The notes: generated by a model not told the origin, from the sequence alone. A DNA stretch of 64,000 nt from JBHEBG01 sp046557915 (GCF_046557915.1 NZ_JBHEBG010000003.1:186001-250000); one strand, 5' to 3'. Shown: positions 1 through 9,688, counted from the stretch's first letter. Numbers and translations are program-made.

Positions 1-146
1 TAATCATTTGACAACTTAAAGCTATAACTACCACGCAGCTGGCCCAATTTTGATTTCCATAGTACAAAAAAATAAAAAAAACACTAAAAAAATGCAACCA
101 TTATCAAATTAGCTTGTCTATGATAATGTCAATCAAAAACAAACAC

Positions 147-815
147 ATGAAAAATTTTAGTTACTTGTCACTTCTTTTTCTCTTGGGTGGCATCTCTTAT
201 CTCAGCGCACAAGGTTCCGATAATTTTATCGAATTCAACGATCGCAAAAATGTAGTACACGGTGTTTATATCGGGATTACCACGCATATTGGGGAAATCG
301 ACGATAAAGAGACCTATTTGGGAGGTTTAAAAATAGCCTATGTTGCCAATCAGCAGTTTGAAGTAGGTTTTTCGGGGGTCTTTTTTTACTCTCAACAAAA
401 CTTGCCAGGGTTTTCCTTTTCGGATAATGAAGATTTAATTGGAGCCTACGGAGGACTTCATTTAGAACCTATCTTTTTTAGTAAATCTAGGGTAAACCTG
501 TCATTCCCCATTCTTATTGGGGCAGGTGGGGTAGCCTATGTTGACGGAGATCGCGACTTTGATGATGATTTTGATAACGATATTAACGAGTCCGATGCGG
601 TCTTTGTGCTAGAACCTGGGGCCAATGCACTTTTTAATATCTCTAGGTACCTGCAGATAGAAGCAGGCGTACGGTACAGATTCTCTAGCCGATTGGACTT
701 GCAGCCAGGACCGATAACCCGGATAAACGGCTTTTCAGCAGGACTAGGCATCAAAGTAGGGGTATTTAACTTGGGGAGAAATAGGTATAAAAAAAACATA
801 GATAATGAAAGATAG
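147..815 (+). CDS. Outer membrane beta-barrel protein, function unknown
   Basis: A 222-residue protein with an N-terminal signal peptide ending near LSAQ, followed by alternating hydrophobic/polar strands and a closing segment (GFSAGLGIKVGVF) typical of small Bacteroidota outer membrane barrels. An acidic stretch (DRDFDDDFDNDINESD) sits around residues 130-150 and probably forms an exposed loop. I chose the ATG at 147 because it places the signal peptide at the N-terminus; in-frame ATGs at 120 and 126 would add a short charged extension. The 3' end overlaps the next gene by 11 bases, so the first three genes probably form one operon. No enzymatic motif is visible. Cargo or ligand is unknown. 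Confidence 0.75.
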   Translation: MKNFSYLSLLFLLGGISYLSAQGSDNFIEFNDRKNVVHGVYIGITTHIGEIDDKETYLGGLKIAYVANQQFEVGFSGVFFYSQQNLPGFSFSDNEDLIGAYGGLHLEPIFFSKSRVNLSFPILIGAGGVAYVDGDRDFDDDFDNDINESDAVFVLEPGANALFNISRYLQIEAGVRYRFSSRLDLQPGPITRINGFSAGLGIKVGVFNLGRNRYKKNIDNER

Positions 816-1023
816 TTTTAATTACAATAACACAGAATACGATCAACATATACAGACCCAATATGTATTTGCCAAGGACGATCAGGTATACCTCCGAAAA
901 AATGGAACTAATACTGCTACAGACCTATCTATGGCAGACGACGACGAATGGTTTCCTGTAAACTTCCAATGGATTCCAGTATTTGAATTACGAAAAAATT
1001 TGGTGGAGACACCGATAATCTAA
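805..1023 (+). CDS. Small acidic hypothetical protein (72 aa)
   Basis: The ATG at 805 lies inside the end of the preceding barrel gene in another frame, and the stop is 7 bases before the next ATG at 1031. That packing supports a real gene in an operon. The protein is hydrophilic, rich in Asp, Asn and Tyr, with a central MADDDEW motif and no signal peptide or membrane segment. I recognise no family. Position between two envelope proteins suggests a related role, but this is inference. It could also be a chance reading frame, although the opposite strand does not offer a better candidate here. Confidence 0.55.
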   Translation: MKDSFNYNNTEYDQHIQTQYVFAKDDQVYLRKNGTNTATDLSMADDDEWFPVNFQWIPVFELRKNLVETPII

Positions 1024-1030
1024 CAACATT

Positions 1031-1750
1031 ATGAGAACAAAATTAATTATTATTGCCCTTTTCGGGGCCAGCACCCTTATGACCTCTTGTGATTACGATA
1101 ACATAAAGGTATCCAATGATGTAACAACTTTAAGCTATGATATTTCTGACTATTCCAGATTAAAAATATCGGATAGTTTTAACGCCTTTGTTACTTTTTC
1201 GGAGACAGAGGAAAGTATAGAAGTAGAGGCCAACACAAATTTGCATGGCCATATAATTATTTCTAAGGAGGGAAGCACCTTGGAAGCCAGACTTAGGAGG
1301 TTTACAAACCTTAGGGGAAATGTTACGCTAAACATCTATATCACCACCTCTAACATTGAAAAATTTAAAGCATCCGGAGCTTCCAAGATTTCTTTAGAGA
1401 ACGATTTGGTTTCTGATGATGTCTTGGTAGAGCTTTCGGGTGCGTCATCCTTTACCGGGGAAATCCATACGGATAGATTGGATGTAGAATTGCGAGGCGC
1501 CTCTACTATCGACCTTTTTGGAACGGCCGATAGGTGCCACGCACAACTATCTGGCAGCAGTAGTTTGTTGGACTATGATTTGTCCGTTAACGATCTAAAT
1601 ATAGATATGGCAGGTGCCAGTGATGCTTTTTTATCCGCAATGGAAAGCATAGATATAGAAGCAGCGGGCGCCAGTACACTTTATTACATGGGCAATGCCA
1701 CCATAGAACGGGAGCGTTTGTCAGGGGCTTCCAAAATTGTTAAGCGATAA
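1031..1750 (+). CDS. Head GIN domain lipoprotein (DUF2807)
   Basis: A 239-residue protein with a lipoprotein signal (lipobox LMTSC, Cys about residue 20). The remainder is a right-handed repeat-type beta structure with recurring G-A-S steps (KASGASKISL, ELSGASSFTG, ELRGASTIDL, DMAGASDAF, EAAGASTLYY). This is the recognisable signature of the putative auto-transporter adhesin, head GIN domain (DUF2807) found across Bacteroidota. It is probably periplasmic or surface anchored. It ends the three-gene run that begins at 147. The biochemical role of the family is not established; an adhesin or scaffold role is only suggested by the fold. Confidence 0.8.
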   Translation: MRTKLIIIALFGASTLMTSCDYDNIKVSNDVTTLSYDISDYSRLKISDSFNAFVTFSETEESIEVEANTNLHGHIIISKEGSTLEARLRRFTNLRGNVTLNIYITTSNIEKFKASGASKISLENDLVSDDVLVELSGASSFTGEIHTDRLDVELRGASTIDLFGTADRCHAQLSGSSSLLDYDLSVNDLNIDMAGASDAFLSAMESIDIEAAGASTLYYMGNATIERERLSGASKIVKR

Positions 1751-1771
1751 TTTTAAGTATACGGCAAGAAC

Positions 1772-4012
1772 TTAAAGATTTAACCAATAGTTGAGTTTAA
1801 GAACTATGGCCCGTTGTCTGGGAAATTGTATGCTTGGAAAGGTGAGGGAACCACTGGCGGTTTGGCTTTCGGCAAAATAGTTATCTGTATAAACCAAAAA
1901 AATATCAGAAACAGGTTTAAATCGCCATTGCAATCTGGAGTTGAGGTTAAGGTTTTCTATTTGGCTATTGAACTGTACAAAGGTGGTCCAAAAAATATTT
2001 TTGGTAAAAGTGAAATCGAGTCGTGAGCCGATTAAAAGCAAATCGGCATTTTTAAGAGGTTCAGGAAGGCGTACGTGGTTGTAGGCAAAATTTAAGGAGG
2101 CAAAACCCAATGGCTGATAACGATAGGTAAGCGTTCCGGAAAGATTGTATAAGTTACCGTTAAAATACTCCCCCAATTGCGTAGATAAGTTGTAGGAGAA
2201 CTTTCTGCCCGCATTGGAGAAGTAGTTGGCCTTAACAAAATTATAATTGTATTGGGTGTCTGCGGGCAACGGGGTATTCCCCAGTCCACTGGGATCAAAA
2301 GGCCTCAACAACCGAGTGTACTGTCTCACCACCGAAAAATCCCAGAAAGCGGTACTCTTAAGATTGCCCCTATAATTTAAAGCAAGATTATGATCTAGGG
2401 CATCAAAAGATGTATTGTTCCTTATCAGATCTGCAGATACCCCGGGTCCGTGTCTTTGCGTACCTCCCTTTTTTGGATAAAAATTATACCAAACACTTGG
2501 TGTTGCCTGAAAAATATCTCTGCGGCGAACAAAACCTACTTCCGGGTCGTATCCCTCTCCAATACTTTGGACGGTAAGATTTGCCTCCCAACGATAGGAA
2601 CTGTGGTTAAGAAAACCACCCGTAGCGTATTTGGCTTCCGTATTTGTTTCATCGAAAGAACGGTGGTAAAAGTATTTACCGTTCCAAGTATTATCATTGG
2701 AGGCCAAATTTACGTCTAGTCCCAAGGTTCGGTTATACGAACTGGGAGAGAATGTAAAATCCCCGCCGATAGCATCCGTAAAAGCCTGTTTGTTTATAAA
2801 GGTCATACCAATATATGAGCGCGATAGTATTTTTTGCTGTAGGGCGGCTACGAGATAATTGGTAGAAGCCAGTTGTATGTCTTTATTTTCCTCAAGCTGG
2901 GCGTTAAGTATTCCCAGTCGTAAATTTTGATTGAGCTTACCGTTTAAACGCAAGCCCCCGTAGATTCTATTTTGCACATTCTGACCTGTGGACTCGTCCC
3001 TGGCCACGCCTATCCTTCGCGAGAAAAACGGACGTGTGCCTTCAATACCGAAATTGGCGAATAGATCGGCATTTTCCAAAAAGAACTGACGGCGTTCGGG
3101 AAAGAAGATCTCGAAGCGATCTAAATTGGTGACCTGCTGATCCACTTCTACCTGCGAAAAATCGGGATTCACTGTAACATCCAGGGTCATCGCCGGACCC
3201 AGGCCTATTTTTGCATCGAGACCTAGGTCCAAGTCGTTAATGGTGGGTGTGTCGGTCTCAAAGTTTTTGGAATTTCTAAAAATGCTGTAGGGGATAAGGG
3301 ATATGTTCCCCTTTGTCTTTTTTAAAGGAGCGTCCCAAAGTAGTTTTTGGGTAAAGGCTAGGTTGATGATAAACTGGTTTCTGGGAATGGGGGTCCAGGT
3401 AGATTGTTCGGCATAAGCACTATCAAACCTATAAAAATTGATATACCAAGTGTCCAGGTTTTCTTTGTAGCGCAAGGTTTTAAAAGGGATGGCCATTTCA
3501 GTAATCCAATAATCATCGTAGATTTTGGCCTCGGAATGCCAAATGTTGTCCCAGCTGGTAGAAAAGGTATCGGCAGAAGCCACACTGCCACCGTTTGCAA
3601 TAAGGCCTTCGCGCTGTACCCCAAAAGGGTTTACGCCAAAAAGAAAAGCATTATTCCTATCAGAATAAGTGTCTATAACAGCACTAAAAACATCATTGGC
3701 TTCGCCTCTAAAATCTCGGCGTAGTGATGGGGTTACGTATTTACGTGGTCCTAGATTGTACATTTTGGCAATGATATAAAGGTTATTGTCATCGTAAGTC
3801 ATCCTCACCTCGGTCTGTGCCCTGGCAGTTACAGAATCACTGGGAAAGAATTGCATAAAATTGGTAGCCACTTCTGCTTGGATCCAATCCGTCTCATCCA
3901 TCACCCCATCAATAGCAATGGTACCTTTTGCACGTTTAATATGAAGTCCCTGAGCGGTTAGGGTGCCAAATGTAAATAACACGGTCAATAAAGCTATAAA
4001 AACCTTCTCCAT
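1772..4012 (-). CDS. DUF5916 family protein with CBM9-like N-terminal domain
   Basis: A 746-residue exported protein. After the signal peptide (ending TLTAQ), residues about 22-225 resemble the carbohydrate-binding family 9-like domain (KGTIAIDGVMDETDW; DDNNLYIIAKMYN; VIDTYSDRNNAFLFGVNPFG). The rest, with the block VEVDQQVTNLDRFEIFFPER and the motif RRQFFLENAD, is characteristic of DUF5916 and ends in amphipathic strands consistent with an outer membrane barrel. Such proteins are common in Flavobacteriia and have no settled function. The gene is divergent from an AraC regulator starting at 4093, 80 bases away, so that regulator may control it. The end converges on the head-GIN gene with a 21-base gap. 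Confidence 0.8.
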   Translation of the reverse strand: MEKVFIALLTVLFTFGTLTAQGLHIKRAKGTIAIDGVMDETDWIQAEVATNFMQFFPSDSVTARAQTEVRMTYDDNNLYIIAKMYNLGPRKYVTPSLRRDFRGEANDVFSAVIDTYSDRNNAFLFGVNPFGVQREGLIANGGSVASADTFSTSWDNIWHSEAKIYDDYWITEMAIPFKTLRYKENLDTWYINFYRFDSAYAEQSTWTPIPRNQFIINLAFTQKLLWDAPLKKTKGNISLIPYSIFRNSKNFETDTPTINDLDLGLDAKIGLGPAMTLDVTVNPDFSQVEVDQQVTNLDRFEIFFPERRQFFLENADLFANFGIEGTRPFFSRRIGVARDESTGQNVQNRIYGGLRLNGKLNQNLRLGILNAQLEENKDIQLASTNYLVAALQQKILSRSYIGMTFINKQAFTDAIGGDFTFSPSSYNRTLGLDVNLASNDNTWNGKYFYHRSFDETNTEAKYATGGFLNHSSYRWEANLTVQSIGEGYDPEVGFVRRRDIFQATPSVWYNFYPKKGGTQRHGPGVSADLIRNNTSFDALDHNLALNYRGNLKSTAFWDFSVVRQYTRLLRPFDPSGLGNTPLPADTQYNYNFVKANYFSNAGRKFSYNLSTQLGEYFNGNLYNLSGTLTYRYQPLGFASLNFAYNHVRLPEPLKNADLLLIGSRLDFTFTKNIFWTTFVQFNSQIENLNLNSRLQWRFKPVSDIFLVYTDNYFAESQTASGSLTFPSIQFPRQRAIVLKLNYWLNL

Positions 4013-4092
4013 GATAGTTTGTTTTAATGTTCTAAAAATATTACATTGAACAGACCGAGTGCTTATTGCATCGGGAATACCACTTATTCAGA

Positions 4093-5052
4093 ATGAGGAA
4101 ATCGGCACGGTATACGGCACAACAAAACAACGAGGAAGTTGCACTACAAAGCAGTACGGAGGAAGATATTAAAGGCGATGGGCTATCGGGCAAACGCATC
4201 ACGTTTCAGATCAACCGCTTTTCTATTTACCTTACGACTTTGGAGACTACCAAAGCTGTGGTTATCCGCAAGGGACTTACGCAGAATTGGTTGCAGTTTC
4301 ATTATCAACTCTCCGGGCGTACCAAAACGGTTAAGATAGAGGGACAAAAAGAAATTCATACCCAACCCAACTCGCTCTCCATTATCTACGAAAAGGCTGG
4401 AAGCTGTGAGATTCATTTTCCGGAGGGTTGCACCTATAACAGTTTTGGATTTACTGTAGCCCCCGATTATTTTATGAACTCCTTTCTAAAAGACTTTAAA
4501 GAACTACAGCCTTTGAGAAAGGCATTGGTGGCCGGAAAACTGTTTTTTCTCGATGAAGAGTATTCGCGCTTGGATTCCCGAACCAGAGAAATCATAGCTG
4601 CCATAAGGAACAACCCCTATAGTGGAAATTTAAGAGAGGTTTTTATAGAGAATAAATTGATAGATTTAATCTTTTATTCCATTCCGTTACTACGACAACA
4701 TAAGAACGCCTTGGTTAACAATGGTAGGTCTTACGATAACAATGTACTTGACGCACAACAATATATTCTAGATAATTTGGACCAACGCCTATCCTTAAAA
4801 CAGATCGCCAAACATGCCGGATTAAATGAATATACGCTAAAGACCAAATTTAAGGAGACCTTTGGCAGAAGTGTTATCGACTACTGCATAGAACTAAAAT
4901 TGAACAGGGCGTATTCCGAAATTCAGAATACCGATAAAAAGATAACTGTTATAGCCTATGAAACCGGGTATGCCAGTTTGGGCAATTTTTCCAACGCCTT
5001 CTTTAAGCGATACGCAATAAGGCCTAGTGAGGCACGTGGGTCCAAAAATTAA
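4093..5052 (+). CDS. AraC family transcriptional regulator
   Basis: A 319-residue cytoplasmic DNA-binding protein. Residues 1-210 form a sensing region without membrane segments; the C-terminal 100 residues carry the double helix-turn-helix of AraC/XylS proteins (LSLKQIAKHAGLNEYTLK, then ITVIAYETGYASLGNFSNAF and the FKRYAIRPSEAR tail). The ATG at 4093 is the first ATG in frame; a TTG lies upstream at 4066. It is divergent from the DUF5916 gene, and its 3' end faces the sulfatase, so the DUF5916 promoter is its likeliest target. The inducer is unknown. Confidence 0.85.
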   Translation: MRKSARYTAQQNNEEVALQSSTEEDIKGDGLSGKRITFQINRFSIYLTTLETTKAVVIRKGLTQNWLQFHYQLSGRTKTVKIEGQKEIHTQPNSLSIIYEKAGSCEIHFPEGCTYNSFGFTVAPDYFMNSFLKDFKELQPLRKALVAGKLFFLDEEYSRLDSRTREIIAAIRNNPYSGNLREVFIENKLIDLIFYSIPLLRQHKNALVNNGRSYDNNVLDAQQYILDNLDQRLSLKQIAKHAGLNEYTLKTKFKETFGRSVIDYCIELKLNRAYSEIQNTDKKITVIAYETGYASLGNFSNAFFKRYAIRPSEARGSKN

Positions 5053-5098
5053 GAGAGGTCTCGCGATTCAAAGTTGCCGACGAAGTACGCCCCCAACC

Positions 5099-6541
5099 TC
5101 ACCCTCGATCTTTTAATTGATCTGCACCTTTCACCATTTTGGCCTCGTGTGCTTTTACCACATTTTCGATTCTTGCAATTACATCTGGGTGGTCAGCAGA
5201 AATATTAAACCTTTCCGAGGGGTCTATCTCAACATTGTATAGTAATGGTGGATGGTGTTCCTTACGTGTGTTTGCCGTATAGCCGGCCTCGGTAATAAAA
5301 TGAGCCTTGTAGGCACCCACCCGTATTGCGTATAATTCATCGCCACGATAGTAATAAACCGCATTCCTGGGACTTTCGGCCCCTTCGAATAGTACAGGGC
5401 TAAGATCTAAGCCATCAACTACCCGATCATTAGGTATTGGAACACCGGCAATTGCACTAAAAGTGGTAAAAAGATCCATGGTAGTACCCATATCCATCAC
5501 TACTTTTGGTTTAATTTTTCCGGGCGACCAGAAAATACCAGGTTCTCTCATACCACCTTCCCAGGTGCTTCCCTTGCCATCTTTAAGAAGCCCTGCGGTT
5601 CCTCCGGAATTTTCTGTAGGTAGCCACGGCCCATTGTCCGAAGTGAACACCACTATAGTATTTTCAGCTAAACCCTCTTCCCTTAAATAGTTTAAGATAC
5701 GGCCAATGCCATGATCTATTTCCTCTACTACATCCCCATACAGCCCTCGCCTACTTTTTCCCAAGAATTCTTCGGAAGCAAAAAGCGGAACATGGGGTAG
5801 ATTATGGGCCAGATAGAGAAAAAAGGGTTTTTCTTTGTTTTCTTTGATGAATTTTATAGATTCTTCCGTAAATCTTCGAGTAATGGTTGTTTGATCTGCC
5901 GGGCGTTCTACAATTTCTGTGTTTCTTATAAGAGGTACATTAAAATCTTCGCTTTTTAAGTTTTCCGCTTCCTCGGTCCAAAGGTCCCAATAGCCACCGG
6001 GGGTATTGAGCTCTCTTGTTAGGTCCATATCATTGGAATAAGGAATACCGAAATAGTAGTCAAAACCATGGTTGGTGGGTAAAAATTCTTCTTTATGTCC
6101 TAGGTGCCATTTACCAACTATTGCCGTTGCGTAGTCTACAGATTTTAGCTGTTCTGCCAAGGTAATTTCACTTTTGGGAAGCCCGTTGTGGGAGTTGGGA
6201 AACAAAACCCGGGCAATAGGACTTGCCATGCCGCTCCTAACAGGTAAACGCCCTGTAAGAAGGGCCGCCCTACTTGGTGTGCAAACACTGGCACCAACAT
6301 AAAAACTGGTCCATTTTTGACCTTCGGAGGCCATTTTATCCAGGTTGGGTGTGTTAATGGTGGGGTGGCCATATACGCCCAAATCACCATATCCAAGGTC
6401 ATCGGCAAAAATGATTATAAAGTTGGTCTTTTTATCGATAGGAGTATCTTGGTTTTCTACCTGTTTATGGTTTGGTCCGTTAGTACATCCCAATAGGAGT
6501 ATTAGTAAAAAACCGACTGTTGAATTTAAAATTGCTTTCAT
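5099..6541 (-). CDS. Sulfatase (arylsulfatase-type, family S1) lipoprotein
   Basis: A 480-residue sulfate ester hydrolase. It has a lipobox (LLLGC, Cys 19), the metal-binding start FADDLGYGD (residues about 44-52), and the formylglycine motif CTPSRAALLTG with Cys at residue 87, the residue converted to the catalytic formylglycine. Later sulfatase blocks are present: VGKWHLGH, HNLPHVPLF, FTSDNGPW and the KGSTWEGGMREPG stretch. I chose the ATG at 6541, 10 bases after the stop of the SusD gene, because it puts the lipoprotein signal first. The pair is probably co-transcribed from upstream of 8303. The substrate is likely a sulfated algal or host glycan; which one cannot be read from the sequence. 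No maturase gene is in the window. Confidence 0.92.
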   Translation of the reverse strand: MKAILNSTVGFLLILLLGCTNGPNHKQVENQDTPIDKKTNFIIIFADDLGYGDLGVYGHPTINTPNLDKMASEGQKWTSFYVGASVCTPSRAALLTGRLPVRSGMASPIARVLFPNSHNGLPKSEITLAEQLKSVDYATAIVGKWHLGHKEEFLPTNHGFDYYFGIPYSNDMDLTRELNTPGGYWDLWTEEAENLKSEDFNVPLIRNTEIVERPADQTTITRRFTEESIKFIKENKEKPFFLYLAHNLPHVPLFASEEFLGKSRRGLYGDVVEEIDHGIGRILNYLREEGLAENTIVVFTSDNGPWLPTENSGGTAGLLKDGKGSTWEGGMREPGIFWSPGKIKPKVVMDMGTTMDLFTTFSAIAGVPIPNDRVVDGLDLSPVLFEGAESPRNAVYYYRGDELYAIRVGAYKAHFITEAGYTANTRKEHHPPLLYNVEIDPSERFNISADHPDVIARIENVVKAHEAKMVKGADQLKDRG

Positions 6542-6551
6542 GATACTTTGT

Positions 6552-8303
6552 TTAGTACCCAGGATTTTGTGTGGCACCTTGGTTAAAATTCAGCTCCTCC
6601 TGAGGTATAGGCCAAATGTACTTGTGCGGTTCGTAATTTTTTGTGTTCTGTGGATTACTGAGATTGAACGACTCAACAACACTTTGTAACTGTTGGGTGC
6701 GGACCAGGTCGTCTTTTCTGTGACCTTCAAAACAAAGCTCCAAGCTACGCTCCTTCAATATGGCTTCTAAAAACTCTTGTTGACTAAGCCCAGCAGGTAA
6801 ATCATTAAGGTTATCGCCAAAAGCCCTTCTCCGCACCTGATTTACCGCTTCATAAGCAATAGCTGTAGGGCCATTGATAGCATTTTCAGCCTCAGCGAGC
6901 ATTAAAAGTACATCTGCATATCGCAAATAGGGAAGGTCAAAAGACTCACCATTGGCAACCACAGGCAAAGCAGTATCCTTTCGGAACTTATATGGTCTCC
7001 AATCACTTATCTCGGTGGCATTTGCGGCATTGCCATTATCTAAGGTAAAGGCGGCTATATTTTGTGCAAATCTGCTGTCCTCGATGTCCAAGGGAAAGGT
7101 CACAGGACTCACAATATTGGCAGGAATTTCGAAAAAACTTTCTGGAAATCCGGGTGCCAAAAGCAAATAGTCGTGTATCGAAATCCCTTGTGGTCCCCAT
7201 AGAACACCATAGTTTCCACTGGTATTGATATCATTGGCATCAAAATCGATTCTAAAGATTACTTCTGTGGTACTTGTTTCGTTGGTGAGAGAAAAGATAT
7301 CGGCATAATTGGTTTCCAGACCAAATACCCCGGTCAATTTGTTAAATTGTGCTAGGGCAAGAGCATATTTGTCGTTCTGCAAAAGAGGAAAACCAGCCAT
7401 TTGGAGATATACTTTGCCTAACAAGGCTTGGGCAACAGGAACGGAAGCCCTGTTGGAAGGAGCGTTGGCTTCTAAATTAGCTTCGGCGAAAATAAGGTCG
7501 TTTTCAATTAGTTGATAGGTTTCATCCATGCCTTGTATGGCAGTAGGCGGGTTTTGTAAATCGATTTTTGCCGTGGTTACCACGACAGGATTACCATAAA
7601 TCTTTACCAAATTAAAGTACAGCAATGCCCGAAGAAATCGAAACTGCGCCGCCGCCACACCCTCGTTAATGGGTTGGTCTTTGTTGTAATTGTCATCTTC
7701 TATGGCATCCAAACCAAGATTTACCATGCGAATGGCTTTATAGTGATCGGCCCATACCTTTAAAACCGTATTATTGCCTGCCGTAAAATTATAGGTATCC
7801 AAGTCGTTGAATACAGTAAAGTTTCCAGGGTTTACATAAGCCAGATCTGTACCGATATCGCCCCAATAAAGTCCAAAACCGCCAGCATCAAAAAGAAAGT
7901 CTCCTTTTAAAAGATTGTAGGTTTGGGTTATTAAAAAACTGAGATCTATAGGTGTGGGCTCAATAACATCTAGTCCTAAGATTAAGACCTCTGCGGTCTT
8001 ATCCGCTTCTATGGAGACCACTTCCTCAATGGGTTCTAGTTCAAAAGGTACTAATACCGAGACTTCATAATTGCCGATATCCAAGTTTTCAAATAATACT
8101 TTTCCTGTTGGCCCTGTAGTTAATTGTTGTGTGGTGGGGGTTGTGGTCACCACGGCGCCTTCAATGGCCTCACCATCGCTGGTAATTACGGTAACTTCCA
8201 GACTTCCTTTTGGGTCGGGCGTTTGGGGTTCCTCATTATTGTCGGAACTACAACCTATAATTAAGATAACGTTAAGGACAAGTAGGTAGACTTTCAGTTT
8301 CAT
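6552..8303 (-). CDS. SusD/RagB family lipoprotein with N-terminal Ig-like/regulatory domain
   Basis: A 583-residue glycan-binding lipoprotein. The lipobox IIGC is followed by an acidic SSDNNEE stretch, then residues about 32-110 form a carboxypeptidase-regulatory/Cna-B-like domain (GSLEVTVITSDGEAIEGAVV; GPTGKVLFENLDIGNYEV). From about residue 118 the SusD helical body follows: VWADHYKAIRMVNLGLD, QFRFLRALLYFNLVKIYG, LPYLRYADVLLMLAEAEN, SLELCFEGHRKDDLVR, and the C-terminal WPIPQEELNFN...NPGY ending typical of the family. It sits directly before the sulfatase. No SusC gene is next to it: upstream on the same strand is a sigma factor gene. The extra N-terminal domain is unusual for SusD, which normally begins its helices soon after the lipobox. 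Confidence 0.88.
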   Translation of the reverse strand: MKLKVYLLVLNVILIIGCSSDNNEEPQTPDPKGSLEVTVITSDGEAIEGAVVTTTPTTQQLTTGPTGKVLFENLDIGNYEVSVLVPFELEPIEEVVSIEADKTAEVLILGLDVIEPTPIDLSFLITQTYNLLKGDFLFDAGGFGLYWGDIGTDLAYVNPGNFTVFNDLDTYNFTAGNNTVLKVWADHYKAIRMVNLGLDAIEDDNYNKDQPINEGVAAAQFRFLRALLYFNLVKIYGNPVVVTTAKIDLQNPPTAIQGMDETYQLIENDLIFAEANLEANAPSNRASVPVAQALLGKVYLQMAGFPLLQNDKYALALAQFNKLTGVFGLETNYADIFSLTNETSTTEVIFRIDFDANDINTSGNYGVLWGPQGISIHDYLLLAPGFPESFFEIPANIVSPVTFPLDIEDSRFAQNIAAFTLDNGNAANATEISDWRPYKFRKDTALPVVANGESFDLPYLRYADVLLMLAEAENAINGPTAIAYEAVNQVRRRAFGDNLNDLPAGLSQQEFLEAILKERSLELCFEGHRKDDLVRTQQLQSVVESFNLSNPQNTKNYEPHKYIWPIPQEELNFNQGATQNPGY

Positions 8304-8443
8304 ATAAAAAGGTTAAAGATACTGGTTAGGATAACGTGAATTAAGTAATTTATTTTATGATATACAATTATAATTTTTGGGATAGTTTGGATACAAGGCA
8401 GGTTGATAGCTTTCTAAGAAAATGGATAAGATAATGGAGTTGT

Positions 8444-9688
8444 CTATGTAGCCTCGTATTCTGATTTTTTCTTGCGTAGATACTTTAATTCAGCATCGTT
8501 CCGTACCATGGTGATAGCTTGGTCAATATATTTTAGGGCCAGTGTTTTATTACCAATGTGCAACGCATATTCTGCATAGGTGCCATAATAGAGGTAGGCC
8601 CTTTGTTCTAGAAGGTTAGGGTTGATCTTCTCTAGAAGTTCTCTGGCCGCCGGCAAATCGCCACGTTGTATTTGTACCACGGCCATGTTCAGGAGATTAA
8701 AAGGTGAGTTTTCTAGTGTGTTCAATCGTTGATACCACATTAGGATTTTATCCCAATCTGTTGATGCGTACGAAGATGCTAACGCATGTTGGGCGGCAAT
8801 GGCGGCTTCATAATGGTAATACCCGTAGTTTTCACCAGCAACCGCCTTTTCCATATTCCTATGTCCCAATGCTATAAGAGGTCTGTGCCATTTGGACCGG
8901 TCTTGGTCTTTAAGGCTTATAATTTCTTTTTGACTGTTTATTTTACTGGACAAGCGAGCGGATTGAAAACAAAAGAGCGCAAATACAGCATAACTATTGG
9001 GAGTAGCGGTAAAAGGGTTGGTGAGTAGAGTTTTGGCCAGCCTCATAGCCTCTCCACATAGCTCCTCGCGGATAAGGATATCTTTTCGGTTAGAATGAAA
9101 GCCTTCATTAAAGATGAGGTAGATAACTTCCAATACCCTATGGAGTCGATGTTCCAATTCTGCTCCGGCGGGGATTTCGAAAGCGATCTGCCCTTCCTGA
9201 ATATTTTTTCGGGCACGCGTCAGTCTTTTTTTAACCGTTTCCTCCTTTAGTAGCAGGGCGGTAGCAATCTCTTTTCCGCTGAAACCAGATATGGTTTTGA
9301 GGGCAAAAGCGATCTGGTCCTTGGAATTGAGAATGGGATTACAGGCAGCGAATATCATACGTAGTACGCTATCGTCTACCTCATGTTCCAAAAACAGTTC
9401 GTTTATGGCAATGGTCTCTGCCCCCGTAACTATTTTGGCAATACGCTTGTCCTCGGCCGAAAACTTTCTAAAAAGATCCAAAACCCTGTTTTTGGCGGAC
9501 ATGGTAAGCCAGGCCTCTGGGTTTTCTGGGATATTGCCCTGCCAAGCCTTTATGGCATTGATAAAGGTGTCTTGAACCGCATCCTCAATGGTCTGCAAGT
9601 GCTGCAGCCCAAAAATCCGTGTTAAAATGGAGACCATCTTCCCGTACTGATGTCTAAAAAGATGGTCGATCATTTTTTGCTGAATCAT
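8444..9688 (-). CDS. ECF sigma factor with C-terminal TPR region (ECF42/COG4941 type)
   Basis: A 414-residue RNA polymerase sigma factor. The N-terminus has sigma-2 (MVSILTRIFGL...DAVQDTFINAIKAW, residues about 18-80) and sigma-4 (ISGFSGKEIATALLLKEETV, about 130-160). The remaining 250 residues are helical repeats (YYHYEAAIAAQHALASSYAS; LLNMAVVQIQRGDLPAAREL; YAEYALHIGNKTLALKYIDQ), the TPR-like extension that defines ECF42 sigma factors. In that family the extension is needed for activity and the genes sit with DGPF/YCII proteins, exactly as here. The ATG shares one base with the upstream YCII stop (TAATG), so translation is coupled. No anti-sigma factor is adjacent, as usual for ECF42. Confidence 0.9.
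   Translation of the reverse strand: MIQQKMIDHLFRHQYGKMVSILTRIFGLQHLQTIEDAVQDTFINAIKAWQGNIPENPEAWLTMSAKNRVLDLFRKFSAEDKRIAKIVTGAETIAINELFLEHEVDDSVLRMIFAACNPILNSKDQIAFALKTISGFSGKEIATALLLKEETVKKRLTRARKNIQEGQIAFEIPAGAELEHRLHRVLEVIYLIFNEGFHSNRKDILIREELCGEAMRLAKTLLTNPFTATPNSYAVFALFCFQSARLSSKINSQKEIISLKDQDRSKWHRPLIALGHRNMEKAVAGENYGYYHYEAAIAAQHALASSYASTDWDKILMWYQRLNTLENSPFNLLNMAVVQIQRGDLPAARELLEKINPNLLEQRAYLYYGTYAEYALHIGNKTLALKYIDQAITMVRNDAELKYLRKKKSEYEAT

Noticed and set aside
1..146. A partial gene at the left edge.
   Set aside because: Frames entering from the edge stop within a few codons on the plus strand, and a short open frame on the minus strand has no recognisable content.
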